From the NCBI GenBank assembly GCA_038534295.1, contig JBCAXA010000007.1, positions 1-52,563 on the forward strand: a stretch of DNA of 52,563 bases, written 5' to 3'. The notes beneath the pieces were generated by a model. It was not told the DNA's origin. It did not search any database and saw nothing but the letters and a program-made list of their open reading frames with translations. The DNA is from JBCAXA01 sp038534295. Lineage in GTDB: Bacteria; Pseudomonadota; Gammaproteobacteria; Steroidobacterales; Woeseiaceae. Shown in pieces: positions 36,375 through 45,216 of this stretch. The translations under genes and the position numbers were made by a program. Position 1 is the first letter of the stretch. Each line of letters starts with the position of its first letter.

Positions 36375-39300
36375 GCGAGCCGCGCCGGCGACGCGCGCGG
36401 CATCCTAAGCACAACGCCGCACGCACGGCGCGCGGCCAATGGCAGCCCCGGCTCGAGTACCCCGACAACCTACCGCTCACAGCGCATCGCGATGGCATTG
36501 CGGCGGCGATCGCGGCTAACCCGGTGGTCATTGTGGCCGGCGATACCGGCTCGGGTAAGACCACGCAAATTCCAAAGATCTGTCTCGAGCTCGGTCGCGG
36601 AATTGACGGGCAAATTGCGCTGACCCAGCCAAGGCGCTTGGCGGCCCATGCGGTAGGCGAGCGACTGGCCGACGAAACCGCGCTGCCGCTCGGCGCTGGG
36701 GTCGGTGTGCACGTGCGATTTGACGATCGCAGTGCGCCGTCCGCGCGCATTCGGGTGGTCACAGACGGCATATTGCTCGCCGAACTCGCGCACGATCCGG
36801 AGCTACGTCGTTACGACACCGTGATCGTCGACGAGGCCCACGAGCGGAGTCTGAACATCGATTTCTTGCTCGGTTGTCTCAAACGGGCACTCGTGCGGCG
36901 CGACGATCTACGAGTCGTGATCACATCGGCGACCATCAACACTGCAGCGTTCGCGGCGTTTTTCGCGAATGCACCGGTGATCGAAGTGGCCGGCCGATCA
37001 TTCCCTATCGATGTTCGCTACCGAACGTCCGCGGACGATGAAGATCTCAACGAGGCCATCGGCGCCGCTGCCGCCAGCCTGGTCACCGACCTCGAGGACG
37101 GTGACATCCTCGTGTTCTTGCCGGGCGAACGCGAGATTCTCGATGCCCAAAAGTACCTAGCGAGAACGTGGCAACGTGGCGTCGGCAAAGGGTGGGAAAT
37201 CGTGCCGGTTTACGGCCGGCTCCCCGATGCCGAACAGCGCCGCGTGTTCCGGCCCGGCAACGCGCGGCGCGTGCTGCTGGCCACCAACGTTGCTGAAACC
37301 TCGTTGACACTGCCGCGGATTCGCGGGGTCATCGATACCGGGCTCGTACGCATTGGTCGCTACTCGGCCCGCAGCCGCATTCAACGGCTGGCGACCGAAC
37401 GCGTTTCGCAAGCCAGCGCGCGACAGCGGGCTGGCCGTTGCGGGCGTATCGGTCCGGGTATCTGCGTGCGTCTCTACGGTGAGCAGGACCATGCCGCGCA
37501 ACCGGCCTACACCGACCCCGAGGTCTTGCGTACCGACCTTGCGAGCGTAGCGCTGCGCATGCTCGATGCAGGGCTGGGGCAAGTTAGTGAGTTTCCGTGG
37601 CTGGATGCACCCGACCCGCGACGTATCCGAGATGCATTCGCAACGCTGCGTGACGTGGGCGCGATCGACGCCAAGGATCGGTTGCGGCGCGTTGGCCGAC
37701 AGTTGGCACGGCTGTCCATCGACCCGCGGCTGGCGCGCGTGCTGCTCGCCGCTGCGGCCGGCGGCGTGCTCGATGACGCACTGATTGTCGTCGCAGCGCT
37801 GTCGGTCGGCGATCCGCGCCTGCGTCCGCCAGATCGGCGGCAGGCTGCCGACGAGGCACATCGCGCATTTGCAGGTCAGCGCGCCGATTTCGAGACGCAC
37901 CTTGCCATCTGGCACGCGTGGCACGCGCTCGACAGTGGCCAGCGTCGCTGGATGGTCAGCCATTATCTGTCGCCGCGCCGCATGTTTGATTGGCGCGCTG
38001 TGCATCGGCAGCTCCGCCAGCAATGCCGCGAACTCGAGCTGACCAAGGCCGCTCAGCGACCGGCCGATGCTTTCAGCGCGTTGGTGCGCGCTTTCGTGGC
38101 AGGCTTCGGCGCCCAAATTGCAAAGCGTGACGCCGACGGGGTTTATCGCGGTGTGCGCGGAGCGCGCCTGCGATTGCACCCGGCGTCGGTGCTGTGTCGC
38201 CGCAATCCACCTTGGGTGCTCGGTATCGAGTTGGTTCGAACCCACGAGCTTTATATCCGCGAGGCAATGACCGTCAAACCGCGGTGGGTCGCCTCGACCT
38301 TGCGCCACTGGGTCGCAGTGAATTTAGGCGAGCTGACGTGGCACGCCGAGCGGCGCCGCGCAACGGGCGTACTCACGACTTCTTTGGACGGGCTCGTGCT
38401 CGTTAGAGACCCGTCAGCGCCGCTGGAGCGCCACGACTCGGCGGCGGCACGACGGCTGTTGGTCACGCATGCCATCGTTCTCGATGAGGCCGAACTCGAC
38501 GTCGCATTTATGGATGCGTATCGAGATCGCTTGGGCGAGATTGCGGCCCTCGAGGGTCGTGTTCGCAGGCCGCTGTTGGCGACGGTCGCCGACCGAGTCG
38601 ACTGGTTTTCTGCACGCATACCCGCCAGTGTTGCGACACTGGCCGATCTCACCAGTTGGCTCGAACGCGAGCCGGCTGCGAACGTGCGTCTGACACCCGA
38701 TCTCGATGCCATCGCTGAGCACGCGGCAGCGGATGCCGGACTGCCCGAGGCATGCGACGTAGGCGGTCGGCGTCTGCCGCTGAATTACGTTTATGCGCCC
38801 GGTCAGGCCAATGACGGGGTCACGCTCAACATACCGGCCGAGATTGCGAATCGTGTGCGCCAGTCCGAGATCGACGCCGCAGTGCCAAAGCTCTTCATCG
38901 AACGAATTGAGCTTCACCTGCGCCGACTGCCCAAAAACGCTCGTACTCGGTTGCACCCTATTGCCGAATCGGCAGCACGATTTGCCGACTTACTGACGGA
39001 TCGACACGACGACCTTACGTTTCGCGACCGTCTGAAACTGGCGTTACAGGCGGAGCTCGCGCTCGACGATGCGGCGTTCGCGCGGTGGGCGGAAGTGGAC
39101 GATGGCCATTTGGTTCCCCGAGTTGATCGGGAAGCTGGTACTGCGCTCGACGAGCCGCCAGCGCCAGCGCCCGTAGGCTTCGATTGGGTGTTTGCCGAGC
39201 TGCCCGCGCTCGGTAACGAGCCGCCATTTATCGCGCTTGCGCGGGTCGATACTGCGGGGGTCCAACGACGCGAATTTCGCCAGCGCGACTCCGCCGAACG

Positions 39301-40003
39301 CGAACACGCACAGGCAGTGGTCGCGTTGCTGGCGCACGCGGCGCGTTCGCCGCTGAGTCTGCTTGCGCGCGGTCTGCGTGAGCGACCGTTTATCGCCGTG
39401 CGTTTACGGGACTATGTCGAGCCCGAGGGACTCGCGGATCGACTCGGCGAATTGGCCATTGATGCGTTGGCGCCGTTTGCCGAGCGAAGCTCGGTCCGCA
39501 CGCAGGCTGAGTTTGATCGGCTGGCGGATCGAGTACGCGGTAGCGTTGCCGCGAGTGCCGAACGCGTCATCGACGAGCTCGATTCGATCGCAACGCTCGT
39601 CGCTGAAATCGGCACGGCGCTCGGCGCTGCGTCGGTTCCGGTGCGGGTCGCGGACGACGTCGCGGAGCAGCTTGCACGGCTGTTGCCAGACACGTTTCCG
39701 CAGAGCCAGGAATACAAGAATTTCATAAATTTACCGAGGTACCTTAAAGCGATTTTGTATCGTCTGGACAAGCTCGGTGGCCGCCTCGTGCGCGATCGCG
39801 AGGCGCAGCAAACTGTGCAGAGACTGACCGGCCAACTCGATCGCCTGCCGGCCGCGGTTGCGACGACACCGGCCGCCTTCGAGTACCGGTGGGCGCTCGA
39901 AGAGCTGCGCGTATCGCTGTTTGCCGAGCCGCTCGGTACGGCCTACAAGGTGTCGCCGCGGCGGCTCGAGAAGCTCTGGCAGCGCGTGATAGAGCGCTCC
40001 TAA
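36371..40003 (+). CDS. hrpA: ATP-dependent RNA helicase HrpA
   Basis: Large DEAH-box helicase of 1210 residues, somewhat shorter than E. coli HrpA (about 1300). Walker A GDTGSGKTTQIPK (57-69), DEAH at 154-157, SAT in ITSATINT, the HA2 region and the C-terminal DUF3418 region (FPQSQEYKNFINLPRYLKAI near the end) are present. HrpA helps rescue collided ribosomes. GTG 36371 overlaps the kinase stop, so its expression may be coupled to the two-component operon. Confidence 0.95.
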   Translation: MSEPRRRRARHPKHNAARTARGQWQPRLEYPDNLPLTAHRDGIAAAIAANPVVIVAGDTGSGKTTQIPKICLELGRGIDGQIALTQPRRLAAHAVGERLADETALPLGAGVGVHVRFDDRSAPSARIRVVTDGILLAELAHDPELRRYDTVIVDEAHERSLNIDFLLGCLKRALVRRDDLRVVITSATINTAAFAAFFANAPVIEVAGRSFPIDVRYRTSADDEDLNEAIGAAAASLVTDLEDGDILVFLPGEREILDAQKYLARTWQRGVGKGWEIVPVYGRLPDAEQRRVFRPGNARRVLLATNVAETSLTLPRIRGVIDTGLVRIGRYSARSRIQRLATERVSQASARQRAGRCGRIGPGICVRLYGEQDHAAQPAYTDPEVLRTDLASVALRMLDAGLGQVSEFPWLDAPDPRRIRDAFATLRDVGAIDAKDRLRRVGRQLARLSIDPRLARVLLAAAAGGVLDDALIVVAALSVGDPRLRPPDRRQAADEAHRAFAGQRADFETHLAIWHAWHALDSGQRRWMVSHYLSPRRMFDWRAVHRQLRQQCRELELTKAAQRPADAFSALVRAFVAGFGAQIAKRDADGVYRGVRGARLRLHPASVLCRRNPPWVLGIELVRTHELYIREAMTVKPRWVASTLRHWVAVNLGELTWHAERRRATGVLTTSLDGLVLVRDPSAPLERHDSAAARRLLVTHAIVLDEAELDVAFMDAYRDRLGEIAALEGRVRRPLLATVADRVDWFSARIPASVATLADLTSWLEREPAANVRLTPDLDAIAEHAAADAGLPEACDVGGRRLPLNYVYAPGQANDGVTLNIPAEIANRVRQSEIDAAVPKLFIERIELHLRRLPKNARTRLHPIAESAARFADLLTDRHDDLTFRDRLKLALQAELALDDAAFARWAEVDDGHLVPRVDREAGTALDEPPAPAPVGFDWVFAELPALGNEPPFIALARVDTAGVQRREFRQRDSAEREHAQAVVALLAHAARSPLSLLARGLRERPFIAVRLRDYVEPEGLADRLGELAIDALAPFAERSSVRTQAEFDRLADRVRGSVAASAERVIDELDSIATLVAEIGTALGAASVPVRVADDVAEQLARLLPDTFPQSQEYKNFINLPRYLKAILYRLDKLGGRLVRDREAQQTVQRLTGQLDRLPAAVATTPAAFEYRWALEELRVSLFAEPLGTAYKVSPRRLEKLWQRVIERS

Positions 40004-40020
40004 AAACCGTTTCTGGTTTT
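40003..40020. terminator. Possible weak two-way terminator between hrpA and the slipin gene
   Basis: AAAACC-GTTTCT-GGTTTT forms a 6-bp stem with A and T tracts on both sides, in the 18-bp gap between convergent genes. Only two of the six pairs are G-C, so the fold is weak. Confidence 0.3.
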
Positions 40021-40021
40021 G

Positions 40022-40801
40022 CTAGTTGTCGGATCGTTCGCCGGCTTGCTTGTTGCCCATGTCCATCAGCGGCTTGATGAGATCCAGCGGCAGCGGAAAA
40101 ACGATTGTCGAGCTTTTCTCACCGGCGACTTCTTTCAGCGTTTGCAGATAGCGTAGCTGCAGCGCCTGCGTCTCGCTCGCAAGCATCCGCGCGGCTTCCG
40201 CCAGCTTTTGCGATGCCTGCAGTTCACCCTCGGCGTTGATGACTTTGGCGCGTCGCGCCCGCTCAGCTTCGGCTTGTTGGGCAATCGCTCGAATCATGCT
40301 CTCGTCGAGATCGACGTGTTTAATTTCTACGTTGGCGACCTTAATGCCCCAAGCGTCGGTTTGTTGATCGAGAATCGAACGTATGTCGGCGTTCAGTTTC
40401 TCGCGTTCGGCGAGCATGTCGTCGAGCTCGTGCTGCCCCAGCACCGAGCGCAGCGTGGTTTGCGCGAGCTGGCTGGTGGCCTCGTAGACATTGGCGACCG
40501 CAATGATCGCTTTTTCCGGATCAACGATGCGGAAATAGATAACGGCGTTGACCTTCACTGACACGTTATCCCGCGAGATCACATCCTGTGTTGGCACGTC
40601 CATGACAATGACGCGCAGGTCGACCTTGGTCATTTTTTGGATTAACGGGATCAGAATGATGAGCCCGGGCCCCTTAACGCGCTGGAACCGACCAAGGAAG
40701 AAGATCACGCCACGTTCGTATTCTTTGAGAATCTTGAAAATATTGACGGCGAGCACGATGAAGACGACAACGAGGAACGCGATGATCGGCAAATTTTGCA
40801 T
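40022..40801 (-). CDS. Slipin (stomatin-like SPFH protein)
   Basis: A 259-residue membrane protein: one N-terminal hydrophobic hairpin (IIAFLVVVFIVLAVNIF), the SPFH domain (ERGVIFFLGRFQRVKGPGLI, MDVPTQDVISRDNVSVKVNA, EIKHVDLDESMIRAIAQQAE) and a helical tail. Bacterial slipins form membrane rings and pair with NfeD proteases. It begins 6 bp after the NfeD gene stop, the usual operon. Confidence 0.93.
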   Translation of the reverse strand: MQNLPIIAFLVVVFIVLAVNIFKILKEYERGVIFFLGRFQRVKGPGLIILIPLIQKMTKVDLRVIVMDVPTQDVISRDNVSVKVNAVIYFRIVDPEKAIIAVANVYEATSQLAQTTLRSVLGQHELDDMLAEREKLNADIRSILDQQTDAWGIKVANVEIKHVDLDESMIRAIAQQAEAERARRAKVINAEGELQASQKLAEAARMLASETQALQLRYLQTLKEVAGEKSSTIVFPLPLDLIKPLMDMGNKQAGERSDN

Positions 40802-40807
40802 GCGGGT

Positions 40808-42199
40808 TTACTCCGTTCGATGTTCGGATGCACCGTCGGCGGGCTCGACGTCGAGAACGAGTCCGTTGATGCCAACAACGCGTAACGTTTGGCCTTCTTC
40901 GACCGGCGTTCGGCTGCGCGCGGCCCAGCGCTCGCCTTGAATAAGTACGGTACCGTTGCCGTCAAACGCACTGACGGCCACCGCCGCGCTCTTGAGGATT
41001 TGTTCGCGGCCGCTGACGGCACCGCGGCGCATCAGCCGGGCCGCAAAGTAGCCGGTAAAGAAAATGGTCGTACCGGCGCTGGCCGCGACCAGGCCGACGA
41101 ACCAGCGGGATACTTCGTAGCCGGGAATGCCGCTGTCGAACGCCATGATGGCGCCGATGATGATGCTGATCACGCCGCCGATTCCGAGCGCACCAAACGA
41201 CGGCACGAACACTTCGGCGGTGATCAAAATGATGCCGAGGATGATCAGGCCGATGCCGGCATAGTTCACATCCATGACGTTCAGCGCATACGCGGCGAGC
41301 AACAGGCAGATGGCGCCGACGATGCCCGGCACAAACGAACCCGGGTTCCAGCCTTCGAAAATTAGGCCGTAGATTCCGGCGAACAGCAGCAAGATGGCGA
41401 CCTCCGGACTTGTGATGGTGCCAAGAAATTTCTGCCGCCAATTCGGCTCGGCCACTTCGACGGCGATGCCGTTGGTCGCCAGCGTCACCGTGCTGCCGGT
41501 GTCGAGCGTGACTTCGCGGCCGTCCAAGGCCGCCAGCAGCGACGGAATATCGCGTGCGATTAAGTCGATGACGTTCTCTTCGAGGGCGTTGCTTGCGGTC
41601 AGCGTTGCTGCTTCGCGTACGGCCGCTTCGGCCCAATCGGCGTTGCGACCGCGTGTTTCGGCGAGTCCGCGTATGTAGGCCACCGCGTCGTTGAGGACTT
41701 TGCGCTCCATCGCGGTACCGGGCAGCGCTTCGTCGGCGGGTTCTGCGTTCGGTTCGGCTTCTTCCAACGCATCGCCAGCGGTCGGCGGGGTCGGATCTGG
41801 CTCCTCGCCGCCAATGAGGTTGACCGGCGTCGCCGCGCCAAGGTGAGTCGTCTCGGCCATCGTTGCGACGTGGGCCGCGTACACGATAAACGTGCCGGCG
41901 CTGTCGGCGCGTGCTCCGGCCGGTCCGACCCAGGCAACGACCGGCACTGGGCTCGCCAGCATTTTGCTGATGATCTCGCGCATCGCCCGGTCGAATCCCC
42001 CGGGTGTGTCGATGCGGAGTATGATCACCCGCGCATTGCCAAGAACAGCTTCGTCGATGGCGTCGATGACATAGTCGGCCGTGCTTGTACCGATCGCGCC
42101 CTCGATGTCGATGACAACGGCGGATCCAGCCGGCGCTTGTGCGGCTGCGCTACCGGCCAACAACAGGGCAAAAGCAGTCCAGCGAAAGAGCGAGAACAT
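40808..42199 (-). CDS. NfeD-family membrane serine protease
   Basis: A 463-residue long-type NfeD: signal peptide (FALLLAGSAAAQ), a ClpP-like protease domain with Ser (S100 in GARADSAGTF) and Lys (K167 in MERKVLND), four to five membrane helices (about 270-400) and a C-terminal OB-fold domain (VLIQGERWAARSRTPVEEG). Archaeal homologues cleave stomatin. I chose ATG 42197-42199, because the upstream open frame lacks homology. It is divergent from the asparaginase gene. Confidence 0.92.
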   Translation of the reverse strand: MFSLFRWTAFALLLAGSAAAQAPAGSAVVIDIEGAIGTSTADYVIDAIDEAVLGNARVIILRIDTPGGFDRAMREIISKMLASPVPVVAWVGPAGARADSAGTFIVYAAHVATMAETTHLGAATPVNLIGGEEPDPTPPTAGDALEEAEPNAEPADEALPGTAMERKVLNDAVAYIRGLAETRGRNADWAEAAVREAATLTASNALEENVIDLIARDIPSLLAALDGREVTLDTGSTVTLATNGIAVEVAEPNWRQKFLGTITSPEVAILLLFAGIYGLIFEGWNPGSFVPGIVGAICLLLAAYALNVMDVNYAGIGLIILGIILITAEVFVPSFGALGIGGVISIIIGAIMAFDSGIPGYEVSRWFVGLVAASAGTTIFFTGYFAARLMRRGAVSGREQILKSAAVAVSAFDGNGTVLIQGERWAARSRTPVEEGQTLRVVGINGLVLDVEPADGASEHRTE

Positions 42200-42291
42200 G
42201 AACTCAGTATACCTCCAGTGGCGCAGGCAACGGCGCATCGCAGCGTGCGATAGGGTCTCTCGTTGCGATTTCATCTCAGGTACGTGCCCCT

Positions 42292-42783
42292 GTGACGCTT
42301 AAGTTCATCACGACCGGCGGTACGATCGACAAGATTTATTTCGACGCAAACTCGCGCTTTGAAGTCGGCGAGTCGCAGCTCAGCTACATCCTGGCTGAGG
42401 CCTTGGTGACGTTCGAGTACGAAATCGTCTCGCTGATGCGCAAGGACAGTCTCGAAATGACCGACGCGGATCGCAGCAAGCTGCGCGACTTCATCGCTGC
42501 AGATCGGGCAGAGCGATTCGTGGTGACCCATGGCACCGATACGATGGCGGCGTCGGCCGAGGCATTGGTCGGGATCCCAGGCAAGACCATCGTGCTGACC
42601 GGTGCGCTTAGCCCGGCCAGGTTTCGCACCACGGATGCGACGTTTAATGTCGGCATGGCGGTTGCCGCCGCGCAAACGCTCGATGCGGGCGTTTATCTTG
42701 CGGTGAGCGGGCGGGTGTTCGACGCCGGCCGAGTCCGCAAGAATCTCGAGGCGCAGCGGTTTGAGGAGATTATCGGTGAGTAA
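42292..42783 (+). CDS. Single-domain asparaginase-like protein
   Basis: A 163-residue protein equal to only the N-terminal domain of type I/II asparaginases (about 330 residues). Key residues all appear in order: T11 (TTGGTIDK), T82-D83 (VTHGTDTM) and K150 (GRVRKN, at the place of K162 in E. coli AnsB). The C-terminal domain, which helps form the dimer and completes the pocket, is absent. The clean stop and overlap with the next gene suggest a genuine short family, not a truncation. GTG start. Activity cannot be assumed. Confidence 0.78.
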   Translation: MTLKFITTGGTIDKIYFDANSRFEVGESQLSYILAEALVTFEYEIVSLMRKDSLEMTDADRSKLRDFIAADRAERFVVTHGTDTMAASAEALVGIPGKTIVLTGALSPARFRTTDATFNVGMAVAAAQTLDAGVYLAVSGRVFDAGRVRKNLEAQRFEEIIGE

Positions 42784-43678
42784 ACAAATCGGCTTGATCA
42801 TAGCGCTGCTGCTGACCGGCAGCGCGCAAGCGCAAGATCGGTTTGCGAACGTTTCGATACAAGCGACGCCGCTCACCGAGTCCGTCTATCTCCTCACGGG
42901 TAGCGGCGGCAACATGGGTCTCGTCGTTGGCGAACGCCACGCCTTTTTGATTGACGATCAGTTTGCACCGCTGGCCGAACGCATTGCCGCCAAAATCGTC
43001 GATTTGACCGACCGGCCGCTCAGCTTCGTGCTGAACACACACTGGCATGGCGATCATTCCGGCGGCAACGCCGCGTTTGCGGAAAGCGGCGTCGTGGTCG
43101 TCGCACACGAGAACGTCTATCGCCGCATGAGCACGGATCAGGTCAACGAATTTTTCAATCGCACCACACCGGCGTCACCGAACGAGGCGCTACCGGTCGT
43201 GACCTTCACCCGAGACCTCGCGCTGCGGCTCGGCGGGCGGCGAGTGCGGATCATGCACGTACCGAGTGCGCATACCGATGGTGACTCGGTCGTCTACCTG
43301 CCGGATCAAAACGTACTGCACACCGGTGACTTGTTCTTCCACACGCTGTATCCGTTCATCGACGTCGATTCGGGCGGCGGAATTCGCGGCTTGGTTGATG
43401 GGCTGTCGATGTTGCTCGAGTCGATTGATGCCGACACCAAGATTATCCCGGGTCACGGCCCGGTCGCCGATCGTGACGATCTGCGTGCCTATCGCGATTT
43501 TCTGGCGACGTCCGCGGACGCCATCGCGGCGCACATCGCCGCAGGACACACGCTTGCCGAAACCGTCGCGGCGAAACCCACCGCCGACTTCGACGCGGAA
43601 TTCAACGCCAACGGATTTCTCGAGCCGGACCGGTGGGTCGCGATGGTCTATCGCGACCTCAGCCGATCGGTCGAATAG
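42776..43678 (+). CDS. Exported metallo-beta-lactamase-fold hydrolase
   Basis: A 300-residue MBL-fold protein with a signal peptide (IIALLLTGSAQAQ) and a zinc site HWHGDH (89-94), a later His in VPSAHTDGD, D in HTGDLFF and H in IIPGHGP. The HxHxDH site is complete. Substrate unknown; the sequence looks like the broad family of periplasmic MBL hydrolases near QuiP/SoxH types rather than a classical lactamase. GTG 42776 has GAGGAG 7 bp upstream and overlaps the asparaginase-like gene by 8 bp. Confidence 0.83.
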   Translation: MSKQIGLIIALLLTGSAQAQDRFANVSIQATPLTESVYLLTGSGGNMGLVVGERHAFLIDDQFAPLAERIAAKIVDLTDRPLSFVLNTHWHGDHSGGNAAFAESGVVVVAHENVYRRMSTDQVNEFFNRTTPASPNEALPVVTFTRDLALRLGGRRVRIMHVPSAHTDGDSVVYLPDQNVLHTGDLFFHTLYPFIDVDSGGGIRGLVDGLSMLLESIDADTKIIPGHGPVADRDDLRAYRDFLATSADAIAAHIAAGHTLAETVAAKPTADFDAEFNANGFLEPDRWVAMVYRDLSRSVE

Positions 43679-43683
43679 GACGC

Positions 43684-45201
43684 CTATAGGTCGAAGCGTA
43701 TGCCCTGGGCGAGCGGCAGTGCTTCGCTCCAATTGATCGTGTTGGTCTGCCGGCGCATGTAGGCGCGCCACGCGTCCGAACCCGACTCACGGCCGCCGCC
43801 GGTGTCTTTCTCGCCGCCGAAAGCGCCGCCGATTTCGGCGCCGGACGTGCCGATATTGACGTTTGCGATGCCGCAGTCAGAGCCGATCGACGACAGAAAC
43901 GTCTCAGCGGTACGCAGGTCGTCGGTAAAGATCGCCGACGACAGGCCTTGATCGACCGCGTTGTGCATAGCGATCGCTTCGTCGAGTTCGTCGAAGGTGA
44001 GCAGGTACGAAATCGGTGCAAAGGTCTCCTGTTGCACGATTGGCCAGTGGTTCTCAGCGACCGCCAGCGTTGGCTGCACGAAGTTGCCAGGACCATCGAG
44101 TACCTCGCCGCCACAAACAATCTCGCCGCCCGCAGCGCGAATCGCGGCGATGGCTTGACGGTAGCGTTCGACCGACGCTGCGTCGATCAGCGGACCCATC
44201 AGCGTATCTGCATCGAGCGGGTTGCCGATACGAACCTGCGCGTACGCCTTGGCCAGCGTGTCTTTCAGTTCGTCGATGCGCGAGCGGTGCACGAGGATGC
44301 GCCGCGTGGTCGTGCAGCGTTGCCCGGCCGTGCCAACAGCGCCGAACACAATGGCGGGAACGGCGAGTTTCATATTGGCGTGTTCGTCGACGATTAACGC
44401 GTTGTTGCCACCGAGTTCGAGCAGCGATCGGCCGAGGCGTTGCGCGACGCGTTCGCCCACGTGTCGACCCACGGGCGTTGAGCCTGTGAACGAAATCAGC
44501 GGAATACGCCGGTCGTCAACGAAGCGGCCCGCGAGCTCCGTGCCAGCATCGTTGAACAGACCAAACAGCGGCGGGTAGCCGCCGTCGGCCAATGCCTCAT
44601 TACAAACGTGCTGGACGGCGAGGGCCGTGAGTGGCGTTTTCGGCGACGGCTTCCACAGACAAACATTGCCGCAGACGGCGGCAAGCAACGCATTCCAGGA
44701 CCAAACCGCCACCGGGAAATTGAACGCGCTGATAATCCCCACGAGCCCGAGCGGATGCCACTGCTCGTACATGCGGTGGTCGGGCCGCTCGCTGTGCATC
44801 GTCAGGCCGTAAAGCATGCGAGATTGACCAACCGCGAAATCGGCGATGTCGATCATCTCCTGGACCTCGCCGTCGCCTTCGGCCTTGATCTTGCCCATCT
44901 CGAGCGTGACCAAGGTGCCGAGCGGATCCTTGTAGCGTCGCAGCGCCTCGCCGACGCGGCGCACGGCTTCACCGCGCTGTGGTGCCGGTATGCGGCGCCA
45001 ATCGGCCGCTGCGGCCTCGGCTCGACGCACCAGTTCCTCGTAATCGTCCGCTGACGTACTGCGCACCGCGGCCAACGTTTCGCCGTTGGCTGGGTTAATC
45101 GATTCGATCAACTCACCGCGACCTGACTCTATGATTTCCCCGCCGAACCACGTACCGGGGTTTTCCGCGTCGATCGAAAACTTAGAAAGAATGTCCTGCA
45201 T
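43684..45201 (-). CDS. Aldehyde dehydrogenase, probably 2-aminoadipate semialdehyde dehydrogenase (ALDH7)
   Basis: A 505-residue NAD-dependent aldehyde dehydrogenase. The catalytic residues are N161 (ISAFNFPVAV), E262 (LELGGNNALI) and C296 (TAGQRCTTTRR). The last motif and FNFPVAVWSWN are typical of ALDH7 (antiquitin), which oxidises 2-aminoadipate 6-semialdehyde (or piperideine-6-carboxylate) in lysine breakdown. Pairing with the saccharopine dehydrogenase-like gene 15 bp upstream supports this. ATG 45199-45201 was chosen; the five residues before it are coded by its own GGGGGAA ribosome site. Confidence 0.88.
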   Translation of the reverse strand: MQDILSKFSIDAENPGTWFGGEIIESGRGELIESINPANGETLAAVRSTSADDYEELVRRAEAAAADWRRIPAPQRGEAVRRVGEALRRYKDPLGTLVTLEMGKIKAEGDGEVQEMIDIADFAVGQSRMLYGLTMHSERPDHRMYEQWHPLGLVGIISAFNFPVAVWSWNALLAAVCGNVCLWKPSPKTPLTALAVQHVCNEALADGGYPPLFGLFNDAGTELAGRFVDDRRIPLISFTGSTPVGRHVGERVAQRLGRSLLELGGNNALIVDEHANMKLAVPAIVFGAVGTAGQRCTTTRRILVHRSRIDELKDTLAKAYAQVRIGNPLDADTLMGPLIDAASVERYRQAIAAIRAAGGEIVCGGEVLDGPGNFVQPTLAVAENHWPIVQQETFAPISYLLTFDELDEAIAMHNAVDQGLSSAIFTDDLRTAETFLSSIGSDCGIANVNIGTSGAEIGGAFGGEKDTGGGRESGSDAWRAYMRRQTNTINWSEALPLAQGIRFDL

Positions 45202-45216
45202 CGTAGGTTCCCCCAA

